A stretch of 64,000 nucleotides of DNA, from positions 121,552,622 through 121,616,621 of the forward strand of contig NC_068920.1 of NCBI RefSeq assembly GCF_023091745.1, read 5' to 3'. The notes beneath the pieces are model-generated. The model had not been told where the DNA came from, did not search any database, and was given only the letters and a program-made list of their open reading frames with translations. How positions within the stretch are numbered: the first letter of the stretch is position 1; each line of letters starts with the position of its first letter. Origin of the DNA: Budorcas taxicolor (Eukaryota > Chordata > Mammalia > Artiodactyla > Bovidae). The translations under genes and the position numbers were made by a program. Below, piece by piece: positions 1 through 11,684 of this stretch.

Positions 1-537
1 TGTGCTTGCAAGCAAATAGATGAAATTTTAAAATTAAGTAAGGCCCGACCCAGTATTTTCCTATTATTCTCTATTGCCTCTTGACTGCCATACAAAATGA
101 AGTCTCCAGAAGTTGCCAGGTTCTATTCAAACTTCCCTACCAAGAGGTCAACTTGATCTATTATTAGCATACAATATTACACAGAAACAAGAATAAAAGT
201 CGTAAAACATCATTATAAGGCAAATAGCAAGACTTTTAAAGACCTGGGAGAGACGTGAGCAGTTTCTTATTACTCGTATATACCTTTCACCTTTGCCTTC
301 AGATGGTGGGTGGAAACTGCAATGTAGGGCATGAGTACGAGTCAGGCAGACTGGGTGGAACCATTAATAAACAGTGGTCAAGAGTTAGACCATCTATCCC
401 TTTGAACAGCCTGTCCTACTCTGTTCAAACTACTTACAATCAGTTATTTTAATTAACCTGAAAAAGTTTCCTGTGGAGTAGGATGGAGAGAAAATTATTA
501 TAAAAGTACATGTAAAACTGTTAAATTCAGCTGTAAA
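1..537. other. anonymous sequence
   Basis: No gene or repeat is recognised here. The short open frame at 255-452 has no recognisable motif and shows no sign of being coding. Confidence 0.5.
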
Positions 538-640
538 GGTTAACTATCATAATTTTACAAATGAGGAAACTGAGACAACTATTTTAACTCCTGGCTCTGT
601 GCTCTTTTCATACCATCCCAATAAATCCCTACCAGAAACA
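538..640 (-). repeat. MIR fragment
   Basis: The core ttttacaaatgaggaaactg is the antisense form of the MIR SINE core, followed by a decayed ggctctgtgctctt stretch as in MIR. It is an old, inactive mammalian SINE piece. Confidence 0.6.
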
Positions 641-774
641 ACTGTAGCCTTCTACATTTTGATAATACACATCAAAAAATGCCAAGCAGATTGTCCTAAA
701 GGTAATACTCAAAGATATATGTAAAGTTTATATAGGATATCATTGAACAGCTGTTGAAGACAAAAGATCAGAGC

Positions 775-855
775 TAAAAATATATATACTATATAATAAA
801 GTATATTGTATTAATATATAATAAGTACATATAAATAACAAACATATAAAATATA
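775..855. repeat. AT-rich low-complexity tract
   Basis: Alternating TA/ATA runs lie directly upstream of the BovB 5' junction. The 12-mer atcagagctaaa at 767-778 recurs at 3342-3353 on the other side of the BovB, so this tract may be part of the target duplication. Confidence 0.6.
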
Positions 856-3321
856 TAGCAAACACCCTATTCCAACAACACAAGAGAAGACTCTACACAT
901 GGACATCACCAGATGGTCAACACTGAAATCAGATTGATTTTATTCTTTGCAGCCAAAGATGGAGAAGCTCTATACAGTTAGCAAAAACAAGACTAGGAGC
1001 TGACTGTGGCTCAGATCATGAACTCCTTATTGCCAAATTCAGACTGAAATTGAAGAAAGTGGAGAAAACCATTAGACCATTCAGGTATGACCTCAATCAA
1101 ATCCCTTATGACTATACAGTGGAAGTGAGAAATAGATTTAAGGGCCTAGATCTGACAGACAGAGTGCCTGATGAACTATGGCTGGAGGTTCATGACATTG
1201 TACAGGAGACAGGAATCAAGATCATCCCCAAGAAAAAGAAATGCAAAAAAGCAAAATGGCTCTCTGAGGAGGCCTTACAAACAGCTGTGAAAAGAAGGGA
1301 AGTGAAAAGCAAAGGAGAAAAGGAAAGATATATCCATTTGAATGCAGAGTTCCAAAGAATAGCAAGGAGAGATAAGAAAGCCTTCCTAAGAGATCAGTGA
1401 AAAGACATAGAGGAAAACAATAGAACGGGAAGACTAGAGATCTCTTCAAGAAAATTAGAGATACCAAGGGAAAATTTCATGCAAACTTAGGCTCAATAAA
1501 GGACAGAAATGGTATGGACCTAACAGAAGCAGAAGATATTAAGAAGAGGTGGCAAGAATACACAGAAGAACTATACAAAGAAGATCTTCATGACCCAGAT
1601 AATCATGATGGTGTGATCACTCACCTAGAGCCAGACATCCTGGAATGTGAAGTCAAGTGGGCCTTAGGAAGCATCACTACGAACAAAGTGGAGGTGATGG
1701 AATTCCAGTTGAGCTATTTCAAATCCTAAAATATGATGCTGTGAAAGTGCTGCACTCAATATGCTAGCACATTTGGAAAACTCAGCAGTGGCCACAGGAC
1801 TGGAAAAGGTCAGTTTTCATTCCAATCCCAAAGAAAGGCAATGCCAAAGAATGCTCAAACTACCGCATAATTGCACTCATCTCACATGACTGGGTGACTT
1901 CACTTTCACTTTTCACTTTCATGCATTGCAGAAGAAAATGGCAACCCACTCCAGTGTTTTTGCCTGGAGAACCCTAGGGATGGAGGAGCCTGGTGGGCTG
2001 CTGTCTATGGGGTCGCACAGAGTAGGACACGACTGAAGCGACTTAGCAGCAGCAGCAGACGCTAGTAAAGTAATGCTCAAAATTATCCAAGCCAGGCTTC
2101 AGCAATACGTGAACCGGGAACTTTCAGATGTTCAAGCTGGTTTTAGAAAAGGCAGAGGAACCAGAGATCAAATTGCCAACATCCACTGGATCATGGAAAA
2201 AGCAAGAGAGTTCCCGAAAAACTTCTATTTCTGTTTTATTGACTATACCAAAGCCTTTGACTGTGTGGATCACAAGAAACTGTGGAAAATTCTGAAAGAG
2301 ATGGGAATACTAGACCATCTGACCTCCCTTTAGAGAAACCTATATGCAGGTCAGGAAGCAACAGTTAGAACTGGACATGGAACAACAGACTGGTTCCAAA
2401 TAGGAAAAGCAATAGGTCAAGGCTGTATATTGTCACCCTGCTTATTTAACTTATATGCAGAGTACATCATGAGAAATGCTGGGCTGGAGGAAGCACAAGC
2501 TGGAATCAAGGTTGCTGGGAGAAATATCAATCACCTCAGATATGCAGATGACATCACCCTTATTGCAGAAAGTGAAGAAGAACTAAAAAGCCTCTTGATG
2601 AAAGTGAAAGAGGAGAGTGAAAAAGTTGGCTTAAAGTTCAACATTCAGAAAACGAAGATCATGGCGTCTGGTCCCATCACTTCATGGGAAATAGATAGGG
2701 AAACAGTGGAAACAGTGTCAGACTTTTTTTTTTGGGCTCCAAAATCACTGCAGAGGCTGATTGCAGCCATGAAATTAAAAGACGCTTACTCCTTGGAAGG
2801 AAAGTTATGACCAACCTAGACAGCATATTGAAAAGCAGAGACATTACTTTGCCAACAAAGGTCCATCTAGTCAAGGCTATGGTTTTTCCAGTGGTAATGT
2901 ATGGATGTTAGAGTTGGACTATAAAGAAAGCTGAGTGCTGAAGAATTGATGCTTTTGAACTGTGGTGTTAGAGAAGACTCTTGAGACTTCCTTGGACTGC
3001 AAGGAGATCCAACCAGTTCACCCTAAAGGAGACCAGTCCTGGGTGTTCATTGGAAGGACTGATGTTGAAGCTTAAACTCCAATCCTTTGGCCACCTGATG
3101 CAAAGAGCTGACTCATTTGGAAAGACCCTGATGCTGGGAAAGATTGAGGGCAGGAGGACAAGTGGATGACAGAGAGGGTGAGATGGTTGGATGGCATCAC
3201 TGACTCAATGGACATGGGTTTGGGTAAACTACAGGAGTTGGTGATGGACAGGGAGGCCTGGTGTGCTGCGGTTTTTGGGGTCGCCAAGAGTCGGACATGA
3301 CTGAGTGACTGAACTGAACTG
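856..3321 (+). mobile_element. BovB (RTE) LINE, 5'-truncated, broken
   Basis: This is the longest BovB copy in the window. It starts inside the endonuclease domain (translated NTLFQQHKRRLYTW-like), passes the endonuclease SDHELLIAKF-type motif near 1013-1040, and continues through the reverse transcriptase to the BovB 3' tail (gactgagtgactgaactgaa) at 3298-3318. The RT keeps a YADD catalytic motif (RYADDITLIAES, about 2540-2575). Stops and frameshifts break ORF2 into pieces, for example after 1400, 1726 and 2331. A Bov-A2 SINE splits it at 1889-2060. It lacks the BovB 5' part and cannot be autonomous. Family assignment is by recognition of conserved BovB protein and tail sequence. Confidence 0.9.
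1889..2060 (+). mobile_element. Bov-A2 SINE, 5'-truncated
   Basis: It carries the linker ttcactttcacttttcac, one Bov-A monomer (caacccactccagtgttt ... gtcgcacagagtaggacac) and an AGC-repeat tail (agcagcagcagca). It interrupts BovB ORF2 between ctcacatg and ctagtaaag, which are contiguous in the other BovB copies of this window. No clean TSD is visible. Confidence 0.85.
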
Positions 3322-3610
3322 ATATAAATAATAAGTATAATATCAGAGCTAAATATATTTTATTACATATAATACAATATTATAAATATAATTTGTAATT
3401 ATATAATTAATTATAATTTATATTTATAATACATATAATGTATGATACATATAATATGCATATAATATATACACATATACATACCATACATATTAATATA
3501 GCTCATATTTATAATGTATAATATAATGTAAATAATATTTATATAATATAAATATCATTAATAAATATAATGTAAATTATAAATATTTATATAAAGATAT
3601 AAATTAAATT
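3322..3610. repeat. AT-rich low-complexity block
   Basis: Almost pure A/T sequence of TA/TAA-type words follows the BovB tail. It resembles the AT-rich block before the BovB (775-855) and may be its duplicated target, grown or eroded by slippage. Confidence 0.6.
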
Positions 3611-3664
3611 ACATAGGGAAATGTCATGGTATAAGAAATAAAATACATGAACACATTACAAGAG

Positions 3665-3976
3665 GATTCCCTGATAGTTCAGTTGGTAAAGAATCCACCT
3701 GCAATGCAGGGGCCCCTGGTTCAATTCCTGGGTTGGGAAGATACACTGGAGAAAGGATAGGCTACCCACTCCAGCATTCTTGAGCTTCCCTTGTGGCTCA
3801 GCTGGTAAAGAATCTGCCTGCAATGTGGGAGACCTGGGTTCAATCCCTGGGTTGGGAAGATCCCCCTGGATAAGGGAAAGGCTACCCACTCCAGTATTCT
3901 GGCCTGGAGAATTCCATGGACTGTATAGTCCATGGGGTCACAAAGAGCTGGACACAACTGGGTGACTTTCACTTTC
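3665..3976 (+). mobile_element. Bov-tA SINE with two tandem tRNA-like heads
   Basis: Two tRNA-Glu-like heads (ctgatagttcagttggtaaa at about 3670 and cttgtggctcagctggtaaa at about 3789) are each followed by Bov-A body sequence, ending in a gactttcactttcac tail. It is flanked by near-perfect 14-bp TSDs, acacattacaagag (3651-3664) and acacattacaaaag (3977-3990), so the dimer inserted as one unit. The heads have A/B-box-like sequence but are not tRNA genes. Confidence 0.9.
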
Positions 3977-4206
3977 ACACATTACAAAAGAAGTATAGGA
4001 ACATAATACTGCAAATCAAGTTGGGGGGTAAAATCAATGCACATGCATGCTCTTAAAATACACTTATTAACTTAGTTCTGTTATAATCAACAGTAATATC
4101 CACAATAGCATTTTTGCTCACAACCTAACCTCCTGTGGGCACCCTTAGTACCATGACTTTCATCTCTAATACTATTGATCTACATGGTTTTTAAAAAACT
4201 ACATAC

Positions 4207-4234
4207 TATAAAGTATATATGTGTGTGTGTGTAT
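4207..4234. repeat. (TA)n(TG)n microsatellite
   Basis: A run of tatatatgtgtgtgtgtgta lies directly in front of a Bov-tA SINE. Confidence 0.8.
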
Positions 4235-4405
4235 ACCCTGGTGGCTCAGATGGTGAGCAATCTGCCTGCAATGTGGGAGACCTGGGTTTGATCCCTGGAT
4301 TGGGAAGATATCCTGAAGAAGGGAATGGCTACCCACTGCAGTATTCCGCCCTGGAGAATTCCATGGAAGAGTTGGACATGACAGAGCGACTAACAGTTTC
4401 AATTT
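4235..4405 (+). mobile_element. Bov-tA SINE
   Basis: The tRNA-like head (ccctggtggctcagatggtg) and Bov-A body (tacccactgcagtattc, ggacatgacagagcgacta) are recognisable. The middle of the body is shortened: the segment normally holding the gggtc motif is missing between aattccatgga and agagttgg. Confidence 0.85.
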
Positions 4406-5149
4406 CGTATGTTTTACTCTATTCAATTAGCAGTGAGAAGTTTACAAAAACTTGCTGAATGAATGAAACAATTCACCCCAATATACACTCTATTTGTTTT
4501 CTAAATGTGATTGTCTCCATTATCTTAGAGCCAAATTGCTCTCATTTTTTATATCTGGAAGGATATTTTCTGCAGGTTTTGCTAGAGTCACAAATTCATT
4601 CATTCAAAAAATTTTATATACCTATAACACCACTGACCAGCAGATGGCTCCACAGAGCAATAAAACTCACTTGATTTAAGGTTGATACATGTGTAAATCA
4701 TTAGTGATGGAAATCTTTATGTTTTAATCATAACAAATTTGACAGAAGACATTTAATTTGCTAAATTAACCTAGAAAAGTTAAATATTTTGAGAAACTTT
4801 AAGAAACAAATATTTTTCAAGAAGTTCCTCATGAAATTGCTATTATCATTTTCTACTTCAAAATTAACCCATACTCTTTTTTTACAAAAGTAGCTCAACA
4901 CAGATATAAACAGAAAATCATCTGGAATTAATTGCTGCTTTTAAGTACTATCTTCTAAATAACGTAAAACAAAGGAATATGCAGCAATATTATTTATTCA
5001 GATCTAAAAAGTAATGTGATGTCTAGAAAAATAAGTGTACCAAAATCTCTTCTATATAAACCTTACATGAATTTTTATTTGAAAAATACAAAACAATATT
5101 GAATATAAACTTCACCCTGAAAAGTCTCTTCAGGAATAAATATACACAT
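4406..5149. other. anonymous A/T-rich sequence
   Basis: No gene, young repeat or microsatellite is recognised. The two overlapping short frames at 4459-4679 look fortuitous. Confidence 0.5.
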
Positions 5150-5163
5150 CATGACACATCTTA

Positions 5164-5353
5164 AGGGCTTCCCAGGTGGCGCTAGTAGTAAAGAACCTGC
5201 CTGCCAAAGCAGGTTCAGTCCCTGGATCAGGAAGATCTCCTGGAGGAAAGCATGGCAATCCACTCCAGTATTCATGCAATCCCAAGGACAGAGGAGCCTG
5301 GTGGGCTGTGGTACATAGCATCACAAAGAGTCGGATACAACTTAGCATGCATG
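5164..5353 (+). mobile_element. Bov-tA SINE
   Basis: Head gggcttcccaggtggcgcta and body caatccactccagtattc are recognisable, with tail cacaaagagtcggatacaac. It is flanked by 14-bp TSDs, catgacacatctta (5150-5163) and catgacatatctta (5354-5367), 13/14 identical. Confidence 0.9.
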
Positions 5354-5489
5354 CATGACATATCTTACAGAGAATACTCAGTTCCCTTAACATTCTTATG
5401 TACTATATTATTTTACACTCATCATTCTAGGGATAATAAAAATAGTCATTATTTTTTCTAGATTTTAAAATATAGTAGTCCATTCTGTT

Positions 5490-5735
5490 TTGTTCATTCA
5501 TTCAAATAACTAATACTTAGGGAATACTTGTGTGCTAAGCATGCTCTGTAAGTCACTTTACATGTATGATTTCATTTAATTCTGAAAGCAGTTCTATGAA
5601 GTAGGTGCCATTATTATCCCATTTTATAAATAAGGAAACTGAAGTGGAGATTAAATAATTACTTTCAATTCAGACAGGTAATGTGTCAGATGCAAACTAC
5701 GGTGGTTTAGCTCCAAGTCTACTGATCCTCCATGC
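5490..5735 (-). repeat. MIR
   Basis: An almost full-length antisense MIR: tgatttcatttaattctgaa, gaagtaggtgccattattat, cccattttataaataagg and a decayed 3' part follow the MIR order. It is inactive and old. Confidence 0.75.
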
Positions 5736-6080
5736 ATTCATTCATCAGAAAGTATTTTCAGAGGGGCCATGGAGTATGCACTGCTTTCCTTGATGTCATA
5801 CAAAAATCTATGCATAATCCCCATATCTTGGGGAGTGTTATAAACTAGTTAATAATGATAATAACATGTGCATTACTATGAAATGTCATCGTTTACAACA
5901 AGTATGTTCAAACATCCATGAATGTTAAATAACTCTTTAAAAAAACATTGCAGATGTTGATGCAGGCTAGTATGTAATAAAATGCCACAATAGTGATACA
6001 GTGATCTAGCAATATAGGCAGACAAAGAGAGGATGGCTGTAGACATAATTTGATATAATTTTTATGTAGGCAGACATAAT
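5736..6080. other. anonymous sequence
   Basis: Nothing is recognised between the MIR and the next old repeat. Confidence 0.4.
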
Positions 6081-6330
6081 TTAATGAAGGTGGTGGGTCT
6101 AAGCCAGTCCTGGACAGTTGGGGGAGGATTTGGGTGGGCAGGAAGGAGATGGTATTCTAGTAGCCCCAGGGGCACAGAACCAAAAAGAGACCAGATCAGA
6201 AACAACCCAAGGCAATTGGGGTTGTGGGAGATGAAGGTGGAAAAGTAGGTTGGGGATAGACTTTAGAGACCTCTGTCAAAGGAATGTCAGGGACTATAAG
6301 AGCAAGTAGTTGGTAAGTAATTGGTAACAA
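6081..6330 (+). repeat. old mammalian repeat, family not named
   Basis: The text (gggagatgaaggtggaaaag, taggttggggatagac, agagacctctgtcaaag) resembles a widespread old mammalian repeat of the type ggagaggtaggcaggggcc ... aggccatggtaagga. Related pieces occur at 14990-15190, 19380-19730, 61725-62290 and, inverted, at 53925-54324. I cannot name the family without a consensus search. Confidence 0.35.
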
Positions 6331-6687
6331 CCCAGCAGGTTCCTGGGAGGTTATTTAGCTGCTAAAGGTTACTACTGCATTTGCAATGGAACTCTCAAAG
6401 CTGAAAATACTATTCCAAAAAAGAGAAAATACTATTTCAGTGTTAAAGATTCTGCAATTGTCTACATCATTTACTGATTAATAAACCTTTTAGTAATATT
6501 TATAAAGTGTTCTGAAAAATCAGAGCTACTTGATTTATGTATATATGCTGATACTGTTTCATAAAAAGTAAAACCTTTTTTGCCTTATTTATGATGCTTT
6601 TATACTAATTTGTCTTTGCATACTTTTAAATTCTCCTCTGCACACACTGAGTCTATCATTATACCCTCATCCCTTCTCTCCTTCTTG

Positions 6688-6765
6688 CTCTCTCTCTCTC
6701 TCTCAACAAAGGAAATTGGTCACAGTAAAACTTATTAACACAGGAGTAATGGATATATATATATC

Positions 6766-6838
<73 letters not shown>
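6688..6838. repeat. (CT)n and (TA)n microsatellites
   Basis: A short (CT)n run at 6688-6704 is followed after about 45 bp by a long (TA)n tract at 6752-6838 interrupted by CCACAT and CACATG. The open frames covering it are only repeated Tyr-Ile codons and are not genes. Confidence 0.95.
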
Positions 6839-6840
<2 letters not shown>

Positions 6841-6841
<1 letters not shown>

Positions 6842-8139
6842 GATTTTAAACAAGTCAGTTCCACAACAAGTCAGTTCAATCAATTGTGTGAAAAATAATG
6901 TGGAAAAGTGTTGCCCAGAATCATTTAGAAATGATTTGGTCAATGATTATTGAAGTGACTCAATCAGAAATATACATCAGTGATAACATTACAGAAAATT
7001 CACTAACTTTTTAAAAGATCAGGCAGCTACATTCTTAAGAGCAAAGGTTCCAAATATCGATTATTGAGATACATTATGATTTTTCTTTGATGTGGGTGTA
7101 ACTTCCTTTTCCCCACGTTTCATATTCTCAAGCATTTCAGAAGATGTACTTATTGTTTAAATAAAAGGATATCAAAATCATTTTTGACTTGAGAATTTTA
7201 ATCTAAATTAAGTGAGTAGTTGTCTCGGTGTTACACAAATCACAACTTGGATGCCTTCAGGGAAGCAGGAAATAATTCCACTTTATTATGCCCATCTCTA
7301 TGAACTGAAAATATGGCAAAGCACAAAACCTTTGCTGACAGAACCTAGTTGTCTCTGATAACTAGGACTTGTTATAATTAATAATTTGGACCTGAATTTC
7401 TTTACCTTTAGGAGTGGAAATTATAGAAAAGGAAGGTAGAATTCTGAAAACTTGGTTCAAATCTGTGTAAGAAGCATAGTTGAAATGTTCCAGGTGCATA
7501 TTAGTTATTGTTGGAGAGAGAAAAAGGAAGGGTGATCTTTCAGAGATCAATAACAAATAGATTTTTCAAGGTTAGCCTATGAAACCTAGTAGGAAAAGGC
7601 AGGAAAAACACTGATTATATTGAGAAGGATTCAACTTCCATCTAAGCAAAGGTTACAAAGTTCTGAGGAAGGGTGAAATAGAGAGAGGGGAAAAAAAAAA
7701 AAAAAAAAGACGAAGAAAAAAATAACATAGACAAATCAGGACTGAATTTTCAGAAACATCAACCAACAGAATTGCAGATTCAAATAATGAAAGTGTAAAC
7801 GATTTGGGCACTACTTTATTTCTTTTGCTTATCTTTTTTTTTCCTCTTTTCTTTGATATGAATGTGGTAATGAGAAACCCAAAACAACAGGAGAGAGAGA
7901 GGTATGAGTGAATGGAGAAAGTAAAATACTACAGCGCTTATTCTCTCATTTCTATCTCCTATATTTAAATTTCAGATAAACAATAAATACTTTTATAGTG
8001 TAAATATGTCCCAAATATTGCATGGTACAAACATACACTAAAAAATCGTTTGCTGTTTATCTGAACTGAGTATCCTGTACTTTTATTTGCTAAATCTGGT
8101 AGCCCTAGGAAAGAACCACTAGTCTTAATAGAGGTAGAT
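6841..8139. other. anonymous sequence with poly-A run
   Basis: No gene or young repeat is seen. An 18-A run lies at 7691-7708 without recognisable LINE or SINE sequence before it. Confidence 0.45.
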
Positions 8140-8420
8140 CGCCCTTTGTTTATCCTTTTCTTAAAAAATTATATTAATTGAAGTAAAACACACGTACAAA
8201 AAGAACACTTCTCATGAGTGTACAGGTCACTGAACATTCACAAATGAAGACACCCATGTAGCCAGGACCCAGGTCAAAATCCAGACTGTTAGCCCCCTAG
8301 AAGCCTCCCCTGTGCTCCTTTCCCTCCGATGAGAATAATTACTACCCTGACTTCTAACAGTAAATCTTCTAGATTTGCCCATTTCACCACTCCTTCTATT
8401 TAAGGTTGGGGGCCTCATCC
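8140..8420 (-). repeat. old L1 (L1M-type) 3' end
   Basis: The series ttgaagtaaaacacacgtac, gtgtacaggtcactgaacat, cacaaatgaagacacccatg matches the antisense 3' end common to old mammalian L1M elements (normally ttgaggtataattgacatac and so on). It is highly diverged. Confidence 0.5.
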
Positions 8421-9519
8421 TTATATTCTAAGGTTTCCACCTACTTGGCAGAAACATAGACCCATGGCACCATGTTAAATGTCCCGTTGATTGAATACAG
8501 TTGAGGTTAGGGAAGAGCACTCCTGCCTCCATGTATTAAGTGAATTCTCTAGGAAGTGTGTTTATCCAGTACCTTACAGGACAGAAGGTGGGCAGAACCT
8601 TCCAGGGAACCTAGGAGGTAATACTTTCCAGAGGAACCAGTAGATAACAAAGGCAGAAATTCAGAAGTGAATCTTCTAGGATATATTATAGTAGGTTATG
8701 TACTTTGGACTAGGAGTGATTTCGTTGGTGGTACACTTAACAGAGAGATAGTAAGAACTAACCATTCAACAGACTTTCCCATGTAGAGTTTGAAGGTGAT
8801 CTTACCCCCCAACAAATAATGCCCATTAGTAGTGTTGATCTTCACTGGCACAGCTTTTTTACATAAAGTTGTTCCATGAGGCCACCTGATACCTCTGAGT
8901 CTGTAACTCCTTCAACCTATAGAGAGGATACTGGTCTCATGCTATCAGAATGCGTCAGAAACATTCCTATAACTTAGGACAGAGAATTAGAACAGAGAAG
9001 AAAGTCCCTTCCCATTCTCCCCAGTAGTGCTGGGAAAGATAACTGCAGGAATGGAGCCGTAAGACAGAATGGGATCATCTCTGACAGGACCTTTACATGA
9101 ACCAGCCCGGAAAAGATGGAGGCTCCAGCGACACACTGAGTTTACTAAATATTCCCGAGTCTTCCTTGTAGCTGAGCCCATAGAGCTGAGTCATTTTATG
9201 ATAGCTCCTGCATGAAGAACTAGAAGTATATGATATGGCTGGCCAAGGATCCTTCTCCAGTTGGATCTGAGAATGGGATTACTGGTGATTCAGTCTAGGA
9301 AGGACCTTCAGATATTAGCCTGGGTAGTGCCAAAATGTCTGAATAGTTTCTGAGCAGTAGCATTCCAGGCAAAAGGGAGGCAATGACATTCTCTCTACCT
9401 CTCCAACCAAGTTCAAAATCAAGAAAGTAAAACATGGTACTTCCACTTCCTATCACTGTATTCCTTCCTTACCTGGTATATAGACGGTCCTGTTACAAAT
9501 ACAATGAAAGAAGGAAGTC
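8421..9519. other. anonymous sequence
   Basis: About 1.1 kb with no recognised gene or repeat. The short minus frame at 8987-9181 has no recognisable domain. Confidence 0.45.
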
Positions 9520-9848
9520 TGATATGGCATCACTTACATGTATAATTTAAAATACAACATAAACGAACATATCTATGAAACAAAAACAGATACACAGATA
9601 TAGAGAACAGACTTGTGTTTGCCAAGGTGGAGGAAGAGGAGGCAAGGACTATGAGCTTGGGATTAGCAGATGCAGACAATTATATGTAGGATGGGTAACC
9701 AACAAGGACCTATTGTATAACACAGGGAACTATATTCAATATACTGTAATAAACCATAATGGAAAAGAGTAAGAAAAAGAATATACATGAATAACTGAGT
9801 GACTGCTGTACAGCAAAAATTAAACACAACATTGTAAATCAACTATTT
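9520..9848 (+). mobile_element. L1 3' end (older artiodactyl L1)
   Basis: L1 3'-end landmarks appear in order: acacagatatagagaacaga, cttgtgtttgccaaggtgg, taacacagggaactatattc, tgtacagcaaaaattaaaca, attgtaaatcaactat. The terminal cttcaataaaa is missing because a minus-strand BovB begins at 9849. Confidence 0.85.
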
Positions 9849-10130
9849 TGTTATTTAGTCACTAAGTTGTGTCCAACTCTTTGTGACCCCATGGACTGCA
9901 GCATGATAGGCTTGCTTGTCCTCCATTATCTCCTGCAGTTTGCTCAAACTCATGTCTACTGAGTCAGTGATGCCATCCAACCATCTCATCTTCTGTCTCC
10001 CCCTTCTCCTCCTGCCTTCAATCTTTCCCAGTGTCAGGGTCTTTTCCAATGAGTCAGCTCTCTCCATTGGGCAGCCAAACTATTGGAGCTTCAGCATCAG
10101 TCCTTCCAATGAATATTCAGGGTTGACTTC
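9849..10130 (-). mobile_element. BovB 3' fragment (first of two)
   Basis: Antisense BovB 3' end (agtcactaagttgtgtccaa ... gaatattcagggttgacttc). It stops at the point where a second BovB tail begins (10131). It carries only the distal 3' region and no RT core. Confidence 0.85.
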
Positions 10131-11661
10131 CTTTCAGTTCAGTTCAGTCACTCAGTAGTGTCCGACTTTTTGCGACCACACAAACTGCAGCACATCAGGC
10201 CTCCCTGTCCATCACCAACTCCTGGAATTCACTCAAACTCACGTCCATCAAGTTGGTGATGCCATCCAGCCATCTCATCCTCTGTCAACCCCTTCTCCTC
10301 CTGCCCCCAATCCCTCCCAGCATCAGAGTCTTTTCCAATGAGTCAACTCTTTGCATGAGGTGGCCAAAGTATTGGAGTTTCAGCTTTAGCATCAGTCCTT
10401 CCAATGAACACCCAGGACTGATCTCCCTTAGAATGGACTGGATGGATCTCCTTGCAGTCCAAGGGACTCTCAAGAGTCTTCTCCAAACACCACACTTCAA
10501 AAGCATCAATTCTTTGGCACTCAGCTTTCTTCACAATCCAACTCTCACATCCATACATGACCACAGGAAAAACCATAGCCTTGAGTAGATGGACCTTTGT
10601 TGGCAAAGTAATGTCTCTGCTTTTCAATATGCTATCTAGGTTGGTCATAACTTTTCTTCCAAGGAGTAAGCATCCTTTAATTTCATGGCTGCAATCACCA
10701 TCTGCAGTGATTTTGGAGCCCAAAAAAATAAGGTCTGACACTGTTTCCCCATCTATTTCCCATGAAGTGATGGGACCAGATGCCATGATCTTCGTTTTCT
10801 GAATGTTGAGCTTTAAGCCAACCTTTTCACTCTCCTCTTTCACTTTCATCAAGAGGCTTTTTAGTTCCTCTTCACTTTCTGCCATAAGGGTGGTGTCATC
10901 TGCATATCTGAGGTGATTGATATTTCTCCTGGCAATCTTGATTGCAGCTTGTGCTTCTTCCAGCCCAGTGTTTCCAATAATGTACTCTGCCTATAAGTTA
11001 AATAAGCAGGGTGACAATATACAGCCTTAACATCCTCCTTTTCCTATTTGGAACCAGTCTGTTGTCCCATGGCCAGTTCTAACTGTTGCTTCCTGACCTG
11101 CATATAGGTTTCTCAGGAGGCAGGTCAGGTGGTCTGGTATTCCCACCTCTTTCAGAATTTTCCACAGTTTATTGTGATCCACACAGTCAAAGGCTTTGGC
11201 ATAGTCAATAAAGCAGAAAGAGATGTTTTTCTGGAACTCTCTTGCTTTTTCTATGATCCAGTGGATGTTAGCAATTTGATCTCTGGCTCCTCTGCCTTTT
11301 CTAAAACCAGCTTGAACATCTGGAAGTTCATGGTTACGTATTGCTGAAGCCTGGCTTGGAGAATTTTGAGCATGATTTTCCTAGCATGTGAGATGAGTGC
11401 AATTGTGAGATAGTTTGAGCATTCTTTGGCATTGCCTTTCTTTGGGATTGGAATGAAAACTGACCTTTTCCAGTCCTGTGGCCACTGCTGAGTTTTCCAA
11501 ATTTGCTGGCATATTGAGTGCAGCACTTTCACAGCATCATCTTTCAGGATTTGAAATAGCTCAATAGGAATTCCATCATCTCCACTAGCTTTGTTTGTAG
11601 TGATGCTTTCTAAGGCCCACTTGACTTCATATTCCAGCATGTCTGGCTCCAGGTGAGTAAT
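10131..11661 (-). mobile_element. BovB LINE, 5'-truncated, broken
   Basis: Begins with an antisense BovB tail (tttcagttcagttcagtc) and runs through the RT to THLEP-type sequence near 11655. On the minus strand the RT keeps RQ-less GCILSPCLFNL-like sequence and a YADD codon set (antisense gtcatctgcatatctg, about 10898-10913). The longest open piece, 10343-10885, starts just after YADD and runs to the C-terminal GCESWIVKKAE region. A short possible TSD, ttccttt, occurs at 10128-10134 and 11662-11668. Confidence 0.9.
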
Positions 11662-11684
11662 TTCCTTTACATATTGATAATTTT

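Noticed and set aside
2050..2060. AGC runs as trinucleotide-expansion loci
   Set aside because: These, and the ones at about 13914, 21337, 31340 and 36565, are short tails of Bov-A2 SINEs.
6659..6943. Tyr/Ile-repeat ORFs as a repetitive protein
   Set aside because: They are translations of a (TA)n microsatellite.
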